A stretch of DNA of 64,000 bases from Aspidapion aeneum (GCA_963576565.1 OY755042.1:107623314-107687313); one strand, 5' to 3'; numbered from the stretch's first letter, positions 31,791 through 43,789 are shown. A program made the numbers and translations. Notes: generated from the sequence alone by a model not told the origin.

Positions 31791-34582
31791 TTTGCCATTT
31801 TGGTCTTATGGGTTTCCCTATACTAAAAATCGCTAAATGACGTTTTTTGGAATTTCAACTCACTTAGTGGTTTTTTTCGTATCTGTATGACGCCACAAAA
31901 CTGCAACTTGGTGCTTTTTTCGATAAACTGTATAGTTTGTAAAATATGAATTTTCAAAGTTTTGCTGGTCTTATGGGTTTCCCTATACTAAAAATCGCTA
32001 AATGACGTTTTTTGGAATCTCAACTCACTCAGTGGTTTTTTCGTATCTGTATGACGCCACAATACTGCAGCTCGGTGCTTTTTTTGATAAACTGTATAGT
32101 TTGTAAAATTGAATTTTCAAAGTTTTGCCATTTTGGTCTTAAGGGTTTCCCCATACTAAAAATAGCTAAATGACGTTTTTGGAATCTCAACTCACTCAGT
32201 GGTTTTTTCGTATCTCTATGACGCCACAATACTGCAACTAGGTGGTTTTTTTGATAAACTGTATAGTTTGTAAAATATGAATTTTCAAAGTTTTGTCATT
32301 TTGGTCTTATGGGTTTCCCTATACTAAAAATCGCTGAATGACGTTTTTTGGAATCTCAACTCACTCAGTGGTTTTTTCGTATTTTCGTATCTGTATGACG
32401 CCACAATACTGCAACTCGGTGCTTTTTTTGATAAACTGTATAGTTTGTAAAATATGAATTTTCAAAGTTTTGCCATTTTGGTCTTATGGGTTTCCCTATA
32501 CTAAAAATCGCTAAATGACGTTTTTTGGATTCTCAAATCACCCAGTGGTTTTTTCGCATCTCTATGACGCCACAATACTGCAACTCGGTGCTTTTTTTGA
32601 TAAACTTAATAGTTTGTAAAATATGAATTTTCAAACTTTTGTCATTTTGGTCTTAAGGGTTTTCCCATACTAAAAATAGCTAAATGACGTTTTTTGGAAT
32701 CTCAACTCACTCAGTGATTTTTTCGTATCTCTATGACGCCACAATACTGCAACTCGGTGCTTTTTTTGATAAACTGTATAGTTTGTAAAATATGAATTTT
32801 CAAAGTTTTGCCATTTTGGTCTTATGGGTTTCCCTATACTAAAAATCGCTAAATGACGTTTTTTGGAATCTCAACTCACTCAGTGGTTTTTTCGTATCTC
32901 TATGACGCCACAATACTGCAACTCGGTGCTTTTTTTGATAAACTGTATAGTTTGTAAAATATGAATTTTCAAAGTTTTGTCATTTTGGTCTTATGGGTTT
33001 CCCTATACTAAAAATCGCTAAATGACGTTTTTTGGAATCTTAACTCAATCAGTGGTTTTTTCGTATCTGTATGATGTCACAATACTGCAACTCGGTGCTT
33101 TTTTTTATAAACTGTATAGTTTGTAAAATATGAATTTTCAAAATTTTGTCATTTTGGTCTTAAGGGTTTCCCCATACTAAAAATCGCTAAATGACGTTTT
33201 TTGGAATCTCAACACACTCAGTGATTTTTTCGTATCTCTATGACGCCACAATACTGCAACTAGGTGGTTTTTTTGATAAACTGTATAGTTTGTAAAATAT
33301 GAATTTTCAAAGTTTTGCCATTTTGGTCTTATGGGTTTCCCTATACTAAAAATCGCTAAACGACGTTTTTGGGAATCTCAACTCACTCAGTGGTTTTTTC
33401 GTATCTGTATGATGTCACAATACTGCAACTCGGTGCTTTTTTTTATAAACTGTATAGTTTGTAAAATATGAATTTTCAAAGTTTTGTCATTTTGGTCTTA
33501 AGGGTTTCCCTATACTAAAAATCGCTGAATGACGTTTTTTGGAATCTCAACTCACTCAGTGGTTTTTTCGTATCTGTATGACGCCACAATACTGCAGCTC
33601 GGTGCTTTTTTTGATAAACTGTATAGTTTGTAAAATATGAATTTTCAAAGTTTTGCCATTTTGGTCTTATGGGTTTCCCTATACTAAAAATCGCTAAATG
33701 ACGTTTTTTGGATTCTCAACTCACTCAGTGGTTTTTTCGTATCTCTATGACGCCACAATACTGCAACTCGGTGCTTTTTTTGATAAACTGTATAGTTTGT
33801 AAAATATGAATTTTCAAAGTTTTGTCATTTTGGTCTTAAGGGTTTTCCCATACTAAAAATAGCTAAATGACGTTTTTTGGAATCTCAACTCACTCAGTGG
33901 TTTTTTCGTATCTCTATGACGCCACAATACTGCAACTCGGTGCTTTTTTTGATAAACTGTATAGTTTGTAAAATATGAATTTTCAAAGTTTTGCCATTTT
34001 GGTCTTATGGGTTTCCCTATACTAAAAATCGCTAAATGACGTTTTTTGGAATCTCAACTCAATCAGTGGTTTTTTCGTATCTGTATGATGTCACAATACT
34101 GCAACTCGGTGCTCTTTTTTATAAACTGTATAGTTTGTAAAGTATGAATTTTCAAAGTTTTGCCATTTTGGTCTTATGGGTTTCCCTATACTAAAAATCG
34201 CTAAATAACGTTTTTTGGAATTTCAACTCACTCAGTGGTTTTTCGTATCTCTATGACGCCACAATACTGCAACTCGGTGCTTTTTCTGATAAACAGTATA
34301 GTTTGCAAAATATGAATTTTCCAAATGTTGCCATTTTGGTTTTATGGGTTTCCCTATACTAAAAATCGCTAAAGGACGTTTTTTGGAATCTCAACTCACT
34401 CAGTGGTTTTTTTTATCTCTATGACGCCACAATACTGCAACTCGGTGCTTTTTTTGATAAACTGTATAGTCTGTAAAATATGAATTTTCAAAGTTTTGCT
34501 ATTTTGGTCTTATGGGTGGGTTTCCCTATACTAAAAATCGCTAAATGACTTTTTGTGAATCTCAACTCACTCAGTGGCTTTT
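31791..34582. repeat. Satellite array, 168-169 bp monomer, ~16.6 copies
   Basis: A head-to-tail array. The word TGGTCTTATGGGTTTCCCTA or a near variant recurs at 31801, 31966, 32134, 32302, 32479, 32648, 32817, 32986, 33155 and onward. Steps are mostly 168-169 bp; one of 177 comes from a small duplication of CGTATTTT. Monomers alternate loosely between GCCATTTTGGTCTTATGGG and GTCATTTTGGTCTTAAGGG forms. The array stops at the LINE 3' end near 34580. It has no ORF beyond shadows. Confidence 0.95.
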
Positions 34583-35824
34583 TTAATTTTTTTTTTAACT
34601 GAAAATTGAAAGGTTTTAAATTCTGGCGCAAGTCCGTTGTAAAGGCTATACCTTATAAGTAAAGCTTGTCTGATATGTTCAGGTACGATGTTGTGGTGGG
34701 GTTATCAATCCCCTAAATCTTAGATTTAGGTTGTGCACATCAGTCCTGTACTTTATTCTATTATATAGATATTGAGGCGTTTTAGTAATAATGATTTTGT
34801 GAAAGAAAACCAGTGAGTGAAGCCTTCTTCTTTGCTCCATATCAAGCCATTTTGCGTCTTTAAGTTTGTGTGAGATTGACATAAATTTTCTGATACCATA
34901 AACAAATCGAAGACAGGATTTTTGTACTTTCTGAATTCTTCTTTGATCATTTTGGTCTTTACATGGTCCATATAGGTACTGCGTCTGCGAAATTAAAGTG
35001 GCTTAAAACAAGAGTGTCTGTTAGCTGCAATTTTTGTTTTGTTGTTAACAAATGGCGATGCGGGTAAAGAAGTTTCAGTGATATGTAGGCTTTTTTAAAC
35101 AGTTGTTGACATGCTGTCGGAACCTAAGATCACTGTCCAACATTAAGCCCAAGTTTCTAGCACATTCAGAGGTAGTAAGTTGACTCCCAGATATTGTTAG
35201 GCTAATTGTATTTTTTATGTCTTTCTTTTGTTTGCCGAAAAAGAAAACAACTGATTTTTCGGGGTTGATTTTAAGACCATGTTTTTCAGAAAATGAGACC
35301 AATCGTTGCAGGTCTTCTTCTATTTTAATTTTAGCTTCCTGCCAATTGTTTGGATCAAAGGAGAAGGATAGTTGGTTATCGTCTGCATATTGGTGGTCAT
35401 TGCAGTTTTGTAAGCATGATGAGAGATGACATATATATATATGGAAAATATAAGAGGGGCTAGGATGATGATGACCTTGAGGAATTCCCCGTTTTATTTG
35501 GTTTCTGTCTGATTGCGCCTGTGATGTTTCTACAAATTGTGACCTGTCTTCCAAATAGCTTTCCATAAAACCAATTGACTCTGCCAAGAAGCCTATAAAA
35601 TTTAGTATGGTCAAGAATAGTTGATGACTCACATTGTCAAATGCTTTCGAGTAGTCTAATAGGATAAGTGCTGTAGTTTTGCCATTGTCAGTCTCTCGAA
35701 ATATGTCATCTGTCACATTTGCTAGCCTGTTCAAGTGTTCTCGTATCGGCTTATCCATTTCTTTCTCAAGGATTTTAGAGAGACAGGGAAGGATGCTAAT
35801 AGGACGTAAATCATTGTATTCTAC
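34583..35824 (-). pseudogene. CR1-like LINE ORF2 remnant (RT and C-terminus)
   Basis: From 35824 leftwards the frame reads NDLRPISILPCLSKILEK, LILLDYSKAFDNVSH, GIPQG, QYADD (the catalytic YxDD box) and GLKINPEKS. These are RT motifs in the right order, mostly open in one 227-codon frame (35075-35758). Downstream, in shifted frames, come WLDMEQRRRLHSLVFFHKI and VHNLNLRFRG. These match the C-terminal tail of CR1/Jockey-group proteins. Upstream domains are missing (5' truncation at about 35824), and the copy is frameshifted. The 3' end abuts the satellite, in reverse orientation to it. Confidence 0.85.
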
Positions 35825-36305
35825 GGGTCATTGCATAAAACTGAAAAGTTGATCTTTCGCTAACCAAGTAGCGGATGATACTGATATTTTCGCTAAACTG
35901 GCAACGTTGCTCTGTTCTCCCATGCAATCTTTATGGCCCATACAAAAATCCTACCCATAGATACAAGGCTGGCCACGCGGTATACCCAATACCGCAGCCT
36001 TCGTAAACTAACGAGCCACGAACCAGAAAAGGCAACATCGCAAATTGGCCGGCTGGTGGGCCGATATATACATGGGAGATATAAACATCTGCTATTTGTT
36101 TTGATTGTAGTTTGGCAATTTTGTATTTTTTTTTGTTGTAAAAACTAATAAACTGTGTTTAGGCGTGTTACATTTAATTTTTAAAACAAACAGAACATTT
36201 GGAAATAAATATCAGTGGCTATTAATCATGTTAAAAAATATGTAACAAAACCTAGAATAAACAGAAGAGAAATTACTTTTAAACAATTTGTGAGAACAAC
36301 CCTAA

Positions 36306-36474
36306 AGTTCGATTCATAGTACCGTGAAGTAAGCGGTATGAAGTAAGCAGTAAGAAATAAAAATGGTTCCTTTCTTACTGCTAAGTTATTACTGTCAAGT
36401 TTGAACAACAGGATGTTTGTGGGATAGTTTCTTACGTCTGACTGCTTACTTTACAGAACTATGAATCTAGTTTA
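36306..36474. mobile_element. Small MITE inside the P-like element
   Basis: GATTCATAGTACCGTGAAGT at the left faces the complement of GATTCATAGTTCTGTAAAGT at the right; both continue with AAGCRGT. About 170 bp, no ORF. Confidence 0.6.
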
Positions 36475-36514
36475 AGTGGTAACATGTTAATTTAAACTTT
36501 AAATGAACTTACCT

Positions 36515-37300
36515 TTTTTTTTCTATCTATTCTATTTAGCCTGCGTCAATCCATCTTTGGCCAAGTTCTCCAGTTTACCGGCAAATTTCCATTTTAATTT
36601 TGCTACTTCTGCTCTGACATCCCTTACTTTTGTTTTATTTCTTATCAATTCATTCTTTTTTCTACCTGTTAGCTTTACATGTAATTTGTGTTTCCATTGA
36701 TCTTTGGGCTTTTCTTGCCTTATCCATGTTTGATTTTGTAAGTGTCCAGGTCTGGGATTCATAGGTAAGTACAGGAAGGATGCATTGGTTATACACTTCC
36801 GTTTTGAGGTACTGAGGATATTTTTTATTTCTTAATATGTTGCTTAATTTACCGAATGCTGCCCAGGCCAATCTTACTCGTCTCTTGATTTCAGCTGTTT
36901 CCTTTTCTTTTTTCAGTTTAATAATTTGTCCCAGGTCCTATATATTCCTCTTTTTGTTCTATTTTCTTTTAGATTGATTGATATTATCAGCATATCTTGG
37001 TGGTTCAGAATTGTCCGTTTACTTTCATGCCTATTTATTCCCAATCTAAGCGTTTAAAAACATCTTCTAGGGCCTGGTTAAATAATTTAGGGAATATTGT
37101 GTCACGCTGACACCTCTTCTTTTTTTCGGATTGGCTTGGTTCGTCTGTGGATTTTGATTAATGTTGTTGCTTCACTATATATATTGTCTATTAAGTCTGT
37201 ATATCTGTGATCTATTCGGCTATTAATTAAAGATCTTTTACTGCCCAGTGCTCAATGCTATCGAAAGCTTTTTCGAAGTCTATAAACGCAATATATATTT
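36515..37300 (-). mobile_element. RTE-type LINE, fragment 3, inserted in the P-like element
   Basis: On the minus strand AFIDFEKAFDSIEHWAV (RT motif A) lies at about 37235-37290. Later come TIFPKLFNQALEDVFKRLDW, AWAAFGKLSNILRNKKYPQY and KVRDVRAEVAKLKWKFAG. These are in RTE order, with stops and shifts. The 5' end is truncated where the THAP frame is interrupted. It is the longest of the three RTE copies here. Confidence 0.82.
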
Positions 37301-37365
37301 ATATATATTTCCATACCCTCCCTTTCTTCAATTTTTTTTCGCCTGTCACCAGGATTTTCTCTTAC

Positions 37366-37692
37366 TTGAGGTTTGAGGTTTGACATATACTCGGGTTGAG
37401 ATTCAAATAGCCGAGGTATTGCCCCATTGTTTAACTTAGGGAATGTTAGTGGCACCTCCTTTTGTACTCCCTCTTTATCCCTAATTATCTCGGTTCTAAC
37501 AACGTCACTTATGTCAAAATGTTTCCAGCAAACCACTGAAGATGCAGTCACAACATAATCTTCTCTGTGTATGGCCTGAAGCCAAGCATTTTTTAGGTCA
37601 TTTTCTTTGCTAAAGGTTGTTTTGTGACCCTCTTCATTAATCATAGATACATCGTTACTTTTGCAACCGGGTGCCCAACACTTTCGCGGCAT
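37366..37692 (-). CDS. THAP-domain first exon of a P-like transposase
   Basis: The exon starts at the ATG at 37690-37692, MPRKCWAPGCKSN. The zinc ligands of a C2CH THAP domain are visible: C5 and C10, then C55 and H58 in VCWKHF. The closing AIPRLF matches the AVPTIF box of the family. A donor CAA/GTAAGA at 37364-37365 gives a 109-codon exon. Without splicing the frame runs into the RTE insertion and stops at about 37258. THAP domains are DNA-binding modules of P transposases and of proteins derived from them. The catalytic exons are absent, so the gene is not functional as it stands. Confidence 0.82.
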
Positions 37693-38021
37693 GTTTAAAA
37701 TTTAAAAAGAAAAAACAGACCAAAAATTCCAAACAAAAACAAACATCTAACCTCACTTATTACCGGTGTACAAAAGGTCTTTTTTACACAGCTTTTATTA
37801 AGTAGGTAATATAATTTTAAGTTCACCACACATCTCACTAAAACCAGACCAGTTGTTTTATTTGGTAACGCGATTTGAAATATACTAAAAGTTAAAAAAA
37901 ACATTATCTGCGCGGAAACGACCAGTAACTAGCGTGGTGGGCGACGCACGTGGACGAAAATGACTGGCCTCCACGCTGTGTTGCCGTTTCTTCTGGTTCG
38001 TGGCTCGTTAGTTTACGAAGG

Positions 38022-39269
38022 ATGTGCCAATACAGTCTCACATTAACTAATACCACTGTTTTGATCAAATTTTAATGTCTTTGCTTACAGTACTTTTTAA
38101 ATTACTGTAACTCTTTCTCAAATTGTTAAGCATCCCTCTTTCTCTAATTTTAAAAGCAAGTTTGTTAGCTTTGACTGGCTTATCGCCACCAATAGCCGCA
38201 TTTTACAATTCTTCTTTTTGGTTCGTTTGGGTCAAAAAGAAAAAGAAACAAGAGGAACGGTGGATTTCGCAAGGCTTGCGCTCAATGAGATAAGTTGATG
38301 CGATAAGTAGGCAGCACGTTCGTTGGTTGAGCAAACCAAGATTTGAGGCATAGTAAGACCACTTTTTTTTATGCGGCATTAAGTAAAACTATTAACACCC
38401 CCCGCCCCCCAGAGCCCGAAAAAATAATTAAGGTATAGACTGGTAGCTCCTATAAGTTAAAGGCTAGAAAAGAAAAAAGAATAACAAACGTGAAATTTTG
38501 AAAGTTTCGTGGTTAATCGGGTAAAAAGGAATTTTTGTTTCTCTCGTATTTTTCCGTGGGTAGATTGAAAGCTTCACCTCACGGGAGATTAAGATCTAAT
38601 AGACACCTATTAAGTGTTGACAGTTAACTGTTTCGTCCTAATGGGACTCCTCAGAACACTGCTTGGTCAATATGACACTCTTGCGAAGTTAGTTTGACGG
38701 TTTTGTCTCTAATGCTATGTAAATAGTGAGAAAACTCTCGCAAGAAGTCATCTACTGAGTACGAGAGGAACAAGAGCAGGCGAAAATAAACTGCTATACA
38801 TATCGATCAATGAAAAGATAAAACGTGTCACGTTTGTTATATTATTTGGCTTAAAAAAAAATTCCGCTGATTGACGCTCACGTGTCTGATAGCGGGTAAA
38901 AACGCAATAAGCGTTGATCTGGCCTGAAAGGCAGAAGAGCTGTCGTAGGCCACGGATGATTTGTTTCTATTTATTTGTAATTGATCTTTTTATTTTTTAT
39001 CTAGTTATTTTTTTTTACATGCCTTCACACCGCACCGCGCCGCCGGCCGGCCGTTAATCCATTTCATTATAAGCATCCGTTATTATTTAATCAACAACGT
39101 CAGCCATACCTACCTGTATGCAAATTAACGGTGTGGTGTGCTTCGAGAAAAAAAAACTATTACTCATATAATTATGGTAATATTTACACACCACGCAGTG
39201 TTAAACTCAAACAGGTATATAATCGCTGTAGGATATTATACCCGAGAAGAGGTACCACTTCTCTGATTA
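38022..39269. other. Stretch without a gene
   Basis: No supported coding sequence. It has a C-run near 38400 and a GC-richer patch, CGCACCGCGCCGCCGGCCGG, near 39035. Nothing else recognised. Confidence 0.5.
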
Positions 39270-40690
39270 CAGTGAATCCTCCTATAAGCGGATACTGACG
39301 GTTCCGTCGATGCTGTCTACTTATTGGAGGTGTCCGCTTAAGAGAGAGAACTGCTAAATTTTAATATATACAGGGTGTTCGGCACATGAACCGTCAACAT
39401 TTTTTGGAATATTGTTGGGGTCATTTGCTACCTTTTCAACCTTGGAACTTGGGTCCTAAGAAGCACGGCTAAAGAGAATTTTTTAATTTTTTTTTCTCAA
39501 ATTACCCAAACTCCCACCTTTAAACCCCCGCTTTAAGCTTTTTATTAATGTCTGAAAAAGCACCACCATTTTTTAAAATAATTCTGTAATCTTATGCTAC
39601 TTCAACTAATTAATAGATTTGTTAAAATTTATGTACCAAAGGGACGAGGGTTTTTATGGTGATTTGGTGAAAAAAAAATCAATTTCAAAATTAAAAATTA
39701 AAAAAAATATCGACACTTGAGAACTTTATTTTCTTTTAAAAACTTCTCCAGTTGATGACCTTTTTAATGGATGCTACACATTGATTAAAAAAAAACAATT
39801 CTGCTTTAAAATATGGATATTTCGTGAGACCGACAATAATCGTTCGGACTTGATAAGAAAAACAATTTGATGTTTATGATCGTTTCGAACAAAATTTATA
39901 AATAAAGAACAGAATACATTATTGTTAAAAGTTTAACTTTTGTTTAAGTGGGTAAACGATCATAAACATCAAATTGTTTTTCTTACCAATTCCGAACGAG
40001 TCTCGCCCTTCTGACGGAATATCCGTATTTTAAAGCAGAAATGTTTTTTTTTTCAATGTGTAGCATACCGTTAGAAAGGTAATCAACTAAAGAAGTTTTT
40101 AAAAGAAAATGAAGTTCTCAATTGTCGATACTTTTTAAAATTTTTAATTTTGAAATTGATTTTCTTTCATACAATCACTAATGTTCTTCAATAAAAAACC
40201 TCGTATGTCCCTTTGGTACCTCAATTTTAACAAATCTATTAATTAGTTGAAGAAGCATAAGATTACAGAATTATAAAAAGAAATGGTGCTTTTCCAGACA
40301 TTAATAAAAAGCTTACGAGGGTTTAAAGATGGGATTTTGGGAAATTTGAGAATTTTTTTTAAAAAAATCAAATCTCTTTAGCCGTGACTCTTAGGACCCA
40401 AGTTCCAAGATTGAAAAGGTAGCAAGTGAACCCAACAATATCCCACAAAATTTTAACGGTTCATGTGCCGAACACCCTGTATTTATTATTAAACGTACAT
40501 GGTTGTATTACTTATAATAAAACAGGACAACACAAACGGAAAACTAAACAACACTTATAAATTGAAAATCGGTAAGAAATCAGGTAAACTTAGGAAGTTT
40601 TTTACTAGGCGCCATTTCAAAGAGATCTATTACTACCCAACTGAACAATAAAAATAAAACACAGCAGTAATATGTTGTAAATACAACAGA
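39270..40690 (-). mobile_element. pogo/Tigger derivative, copy 2, broken by a foldback
   Basis: 39270-39368 is the reverse complement of the right end of copy 1 (blocks CCTCCTATAAGCGGA, AAGAGAGAGAACTGC). After the foldback, 40597-40690 repeats the segment with the transposase start: ACTAGGCGCCAT is the complement of ATGGCGCCTAGT. The second terminus is missing. Confidence 0.75.
39369..40481. mobile_element. 1.1-kb foldback with TACAGGGTGTTCGGCACATG ends
   Basis: A near-complete palindrome with arms of roughly 500 bp: TTTTCAACCTTGGAACTTGG, ATTAATAGATTTGTTAAAAT and AAACATCAAATTGTTTTTCTT-like blocks face their complements. TA at the ends fits a Tc1/mariner-like target. It sits inside pogo copy 2 and is therefore younger. 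No ORF. Confidence 0.82.
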
Positions 40691-40708
40691 AGATTAGGGA
40701 TCTTTTGC

Positions 40709-40807
40709 GTCGCGTATTTTACACTTTGTTACCGTTATTGTTATTACTGAGTCTGCGCATTAGCAGCTTCTCGCTCCTTTTTTGTTATGTACGGTAACGG
40801 CGCCCGG
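40709..40807. repeat. Dispersed ~99-bp repeat, copy 2 (inverted)
   Basis: Reverse complement of 14296-14394 with only a few differences. It directly follows the truncated pogo copy 2. From 40850 to 41030 the text GTCAAAATCGGTTCAGCCGT with ACATACATACAA resembles LINE 3' tails common in insects. Confidence 0.65.
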
Positions 40808-41112
40808 AAAATGGGTAATTAAAGGAATTTCAATAAAATCGCCTGAAATTTAGATAATTTGTATGCCTTAAAGCCTACATCATCACAAAATGGCGGCTGA
40901 AGACCGCCATGTTGATTCTTGTTTGACACTTTTTTGTCAAAATCGGTTCAGCCGTCTAGCCTCTAGCGTGACACAAACATATTAACTTACATACATACAA
41001 CAATCGAAAAACATTACCCTTCTTTTCGCTGTGCTGCAGTTGGGTAAAAAAGTTACTTTACCTATTTTCTCCAATGTTGCCCATTGTATTTTTTAATACT
41101 CTAGGCACAGAT

Positions 41113-41295
41113 CAAGCGCGGATCTGGGTCAAAATCTAGGGGGGGTAATAGTCGACGAAATTTTTTTTGTTTCCAGAATATATTTTTTTTTTCTAGTCCT
41201 GTCCTGTTTTTTCTTATTTTATTAGGAAAAAGTGTATTTTATTTTTTCTAGGGGAGGGCTAATTACCTTGTTACCCCCCCTCAAATCCGCGCTTG
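41113..41295. mobile_element. hAT-type MITE, 183 bp, 8-bp TSD
   Basis: Starts CAAGCGCGGATCTGG and ends with the complement of CAAGCGCGGATTTGAGG. A perfect GCACAGAT duplication lies at 41105-41112 and 41296-41303. T-rich core with G/C runs. Confidence 0.9.
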
Positions 41296-41593
41296 GCACA
41301 GATACCGATTATGGACGTCAAGTACCCAATATTAATGCAGTTTGTTTTTCTGAGAAGTAACCTAAATATAAATGCTGCTTCAATATGTAGTCACACGTGT
41401 TGTTATTAATTTTCCTTTTTTTATGATTTTTTTGTGAAATATGCATGGTCAGATACCGAGTCGACCGCGGCTGACAAGGTTGCAAAACAACAAAAGTGTA
41501 ACGATTGAATTCAGCAGGATTCAATTGGACAGTGAAATCCTTCCCAAATCAGCTTATAGCTCTTCTAGATAATGGTGGATATGCTGCCAATTG

Positions 41594-41711
41594 CAAGGGT
41601 GTATCCAGGGAGAGGCAAGGGGGGCGAATTTAAATAGATTATTAATTTTTCCCTCCTCTTAAGTTAAGAAGGCCATGCCCCCCCTTCTGTTTTGGGCTGG
41701 ATACGCTCTTG
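41594..41711. mobile_element. hAT-like MITE, 118 bp
   Basis: CAAGGGTGTATCCAG at the left, complement of CAAGAGCGTATCCAG at the right, with a G/C-run core. The flanks GCCAATTG and GGCCAGCA do not match, so the TSD is lost or eroded. Confidence 0.68.
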
Positions 41712-43551
41712 GGCCAGCATCACCAACATGCATATTTCATTCAACATTAATACACCATTATTTTTAAATTTAACCAATTTTCTCCAAAACGAAGACTTAT
41801 AGGAAGAAAATTATAAAACACTTTTTTGTAGACAATAAAATTTTCATTTAAAATTTGTATCACTTAGTGCGGTCTAAATTGTAGATTGTGGGTAACGCTC
41901 CAATGTCATATACTCATTGTTTCAATGCACTCTCCCTGTGAAGTATGGAGGACTTGGTATCCGTGATACTTATATACTTTAACTTTATGTTTTTCTGTTT
42001 TTTTGGGAACTGTGCAAAATTCAAGTGATCTAGTGAACCTTATTATACCACGGCCTGAGTTGTTACAAGAATGTAGGAAGGATGGCTTGTCACAGTACGT
42101 TAAATGTCATCCTTCATCGTGCTCTAACTTCCGCAGGATGGATTTCTTTCGGTACTAGAACCGGTTGGAGTTTGTCTGAGTGACGGAAAACGGGCGGATG
42201 GAATGACCGGATTTCCATGGAAGTCTGGCAAGCCTCTTCTATGAGATGTAATATGCAAAGACACTTTGATTGAGATTGAGAATTTGATCAGCAAAATCGG
42301 TCAACTGATAAAGGGCGTATTAGGAGGCGATTCAAGGGCCAAGTGATTTATAACTCAAAACATAAGTTTAGCAGTTCAATGGGGCAACGCAGCATCGGTC
42401 CTTGGGACATTACCTTGTGAAGGAGGTATGGACGGAAGTTTTTATATTTAATTAATTTTTAATTTTTATTTTATGTTTTTGGTTACTTTTTTTTACTAGC
42501 TAATTTAGTTATATTGTTTATAAAGTATTGTGATTTATTATTTTTGCCAACAAACTAAGATTTATTTGCTAAAAAAAATTCTCTTATTTTCAAGTGGAGA
42601 TTTGAGCCGATGCCATTGATTTGACAGAACTTTATTTCTGCGTACATCGGAGAGCGCACCGGTCAGTGCATTGACCAGCATATCAGTCATTGTGAAAAGA
42701 GCCTTTAATCAGTGTTGCCAGATTACACGATTAATCGTATAATTACACGATTTCAGTTCTTTTTACACGATTACACGAATCAAAGGCCAATTCTCACGAT
42801 TTTAAAGTTCTGCTAAAGAAATTGTCACTATTATCCAGTAGATGATACTGAAAATGATTGTACTCTTTTGGAAAGAAACTGCCAATGTGAAGATAGGAGA
42901 TTCGCAAAAATTTCCCAATTTAGCTAATTTTGTTTTTAAAGGTAGAGAGGATATTCTTTCAAATCAATCTGATTAAAACAGTTTCGCAATAAATTAAAAT
43001 CAAAAACAATAGAAGGTCTTTTGTACAAGTTTTATGGAAAACGAGAGATGTTACAAATTTACTTTGAATAAAAATGTTGCCAAAAAACTCGGTAATAGTA
43101 GGTTACTATATTTAGGTGAAACAGAAAGTAAAGACTCCAGCGATTCCGAGTGGTTTTCATAAGATCGTTTTAAAATATATAGTTCATTCCATATTTTTTT
43201 AGATAACTTTTTGATAGTAATCAGCTGTTACCATAACAAAAAGCATAGGCCAGCGAAAAAAAATCGTCAAAAGTTATCCCAAATATAATGATATGGACTT
43301 TAGGTATCTTCTTATGTCCGTATGTCGCTCTGTATTTATTTTATTTGTTGTTTTAAAAATAATAGCGTTGTATTAGCATTTATAAAAATAAAAAAATGAT
43401 GTATTATGTTTGTAAAGTCTTAGGGATGCTAAAAACAAACTTTTTTGTTAAATTTTTTCTCAAATTCATAGTTCTTTTAATTAAATAAATTTATTGAATT
43501 AAAACAATTAGCCACGTGATTCAAAACAAGCGGTCTACCAATCAGCTGCGA
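41712..43551. other. Stretch without a gene
   Basis: Around 42715-42800 the word TTACACGATT repeats several times. The rest is AT-rich with no supported feature. Confidence 0.45.
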
Positions 43552-43697
43552 GTGACGTCACAAAACAGTAAACGCCTCGAGCGAACCTATTTTCTGTATT
43601 ATTTTCTTATGGATGGTAATGTTTGCTTTGGTTTAAAGTGCGAATTATCGTCCTAAATTAGATTTTATTTTGTGTTTTGCTTATAAAAACATTTTCA

Positions 43698-43789
43698 ATG
43701 GAAAACGGATTCTCCAATATGGTGGCAGGCTTCTTTGCAAACAACAGTGATTTTTGTTCTACGGAATTTAGAAACGTTAAAATGCTGAT
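43698..43789 (+). CDS. Short first exon resembling SWIM/YqaJ-nuclease proteins
   Basis: An ATG opens 30 codons plus two bases, MENGFSNMVAGFFANNSDF then CSTEFRNVKML, up to an excellent donor, GAT/GTAAGT at 43790. Unspliced, it stops one codon later. The pattern F..ANNSDF...EFR.VK recalls the N-terminus of insect proteins with a SWIM zinc finger and YqaJ-type nuclease domain. That is recall, not a search. No downstream exon is present. Confidence 0.4.

Larger units (their letters stand above)
35998..38021 (-). mobile_element. P-like DNA transposon remnant with 39/42-bp TIRs
   Basis: The left TIR (35998-36036) starts CCTTCGTAAACTAACGAGCC, then ACGAACCAGAAAAGGCAAC. The right TIR (37980-38021) is its complement with a 3-bp indel. 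Inside are a THAP exon on the minus strand near the right end, an RTE insertion and a small MITE. THAP plus TIRs suggests a P-type element. The flanks (TACCGCAG and ATGTGCCA) are not identical, so no 8-bp TSD is visible. Confidence 0.7.

Noticed and set aside
31791..34582. CRISPR-like array
   Set aside because: Monomers are joined without unique spacers and the context is eukaryotic; it is a satellite.
37695..37904. 69-codon hydrophobic ORF upstream of the THAP exon
   Set aside because: AT-rich sequence ahead of a clear ATG start; no motif; more likely leader or element end.
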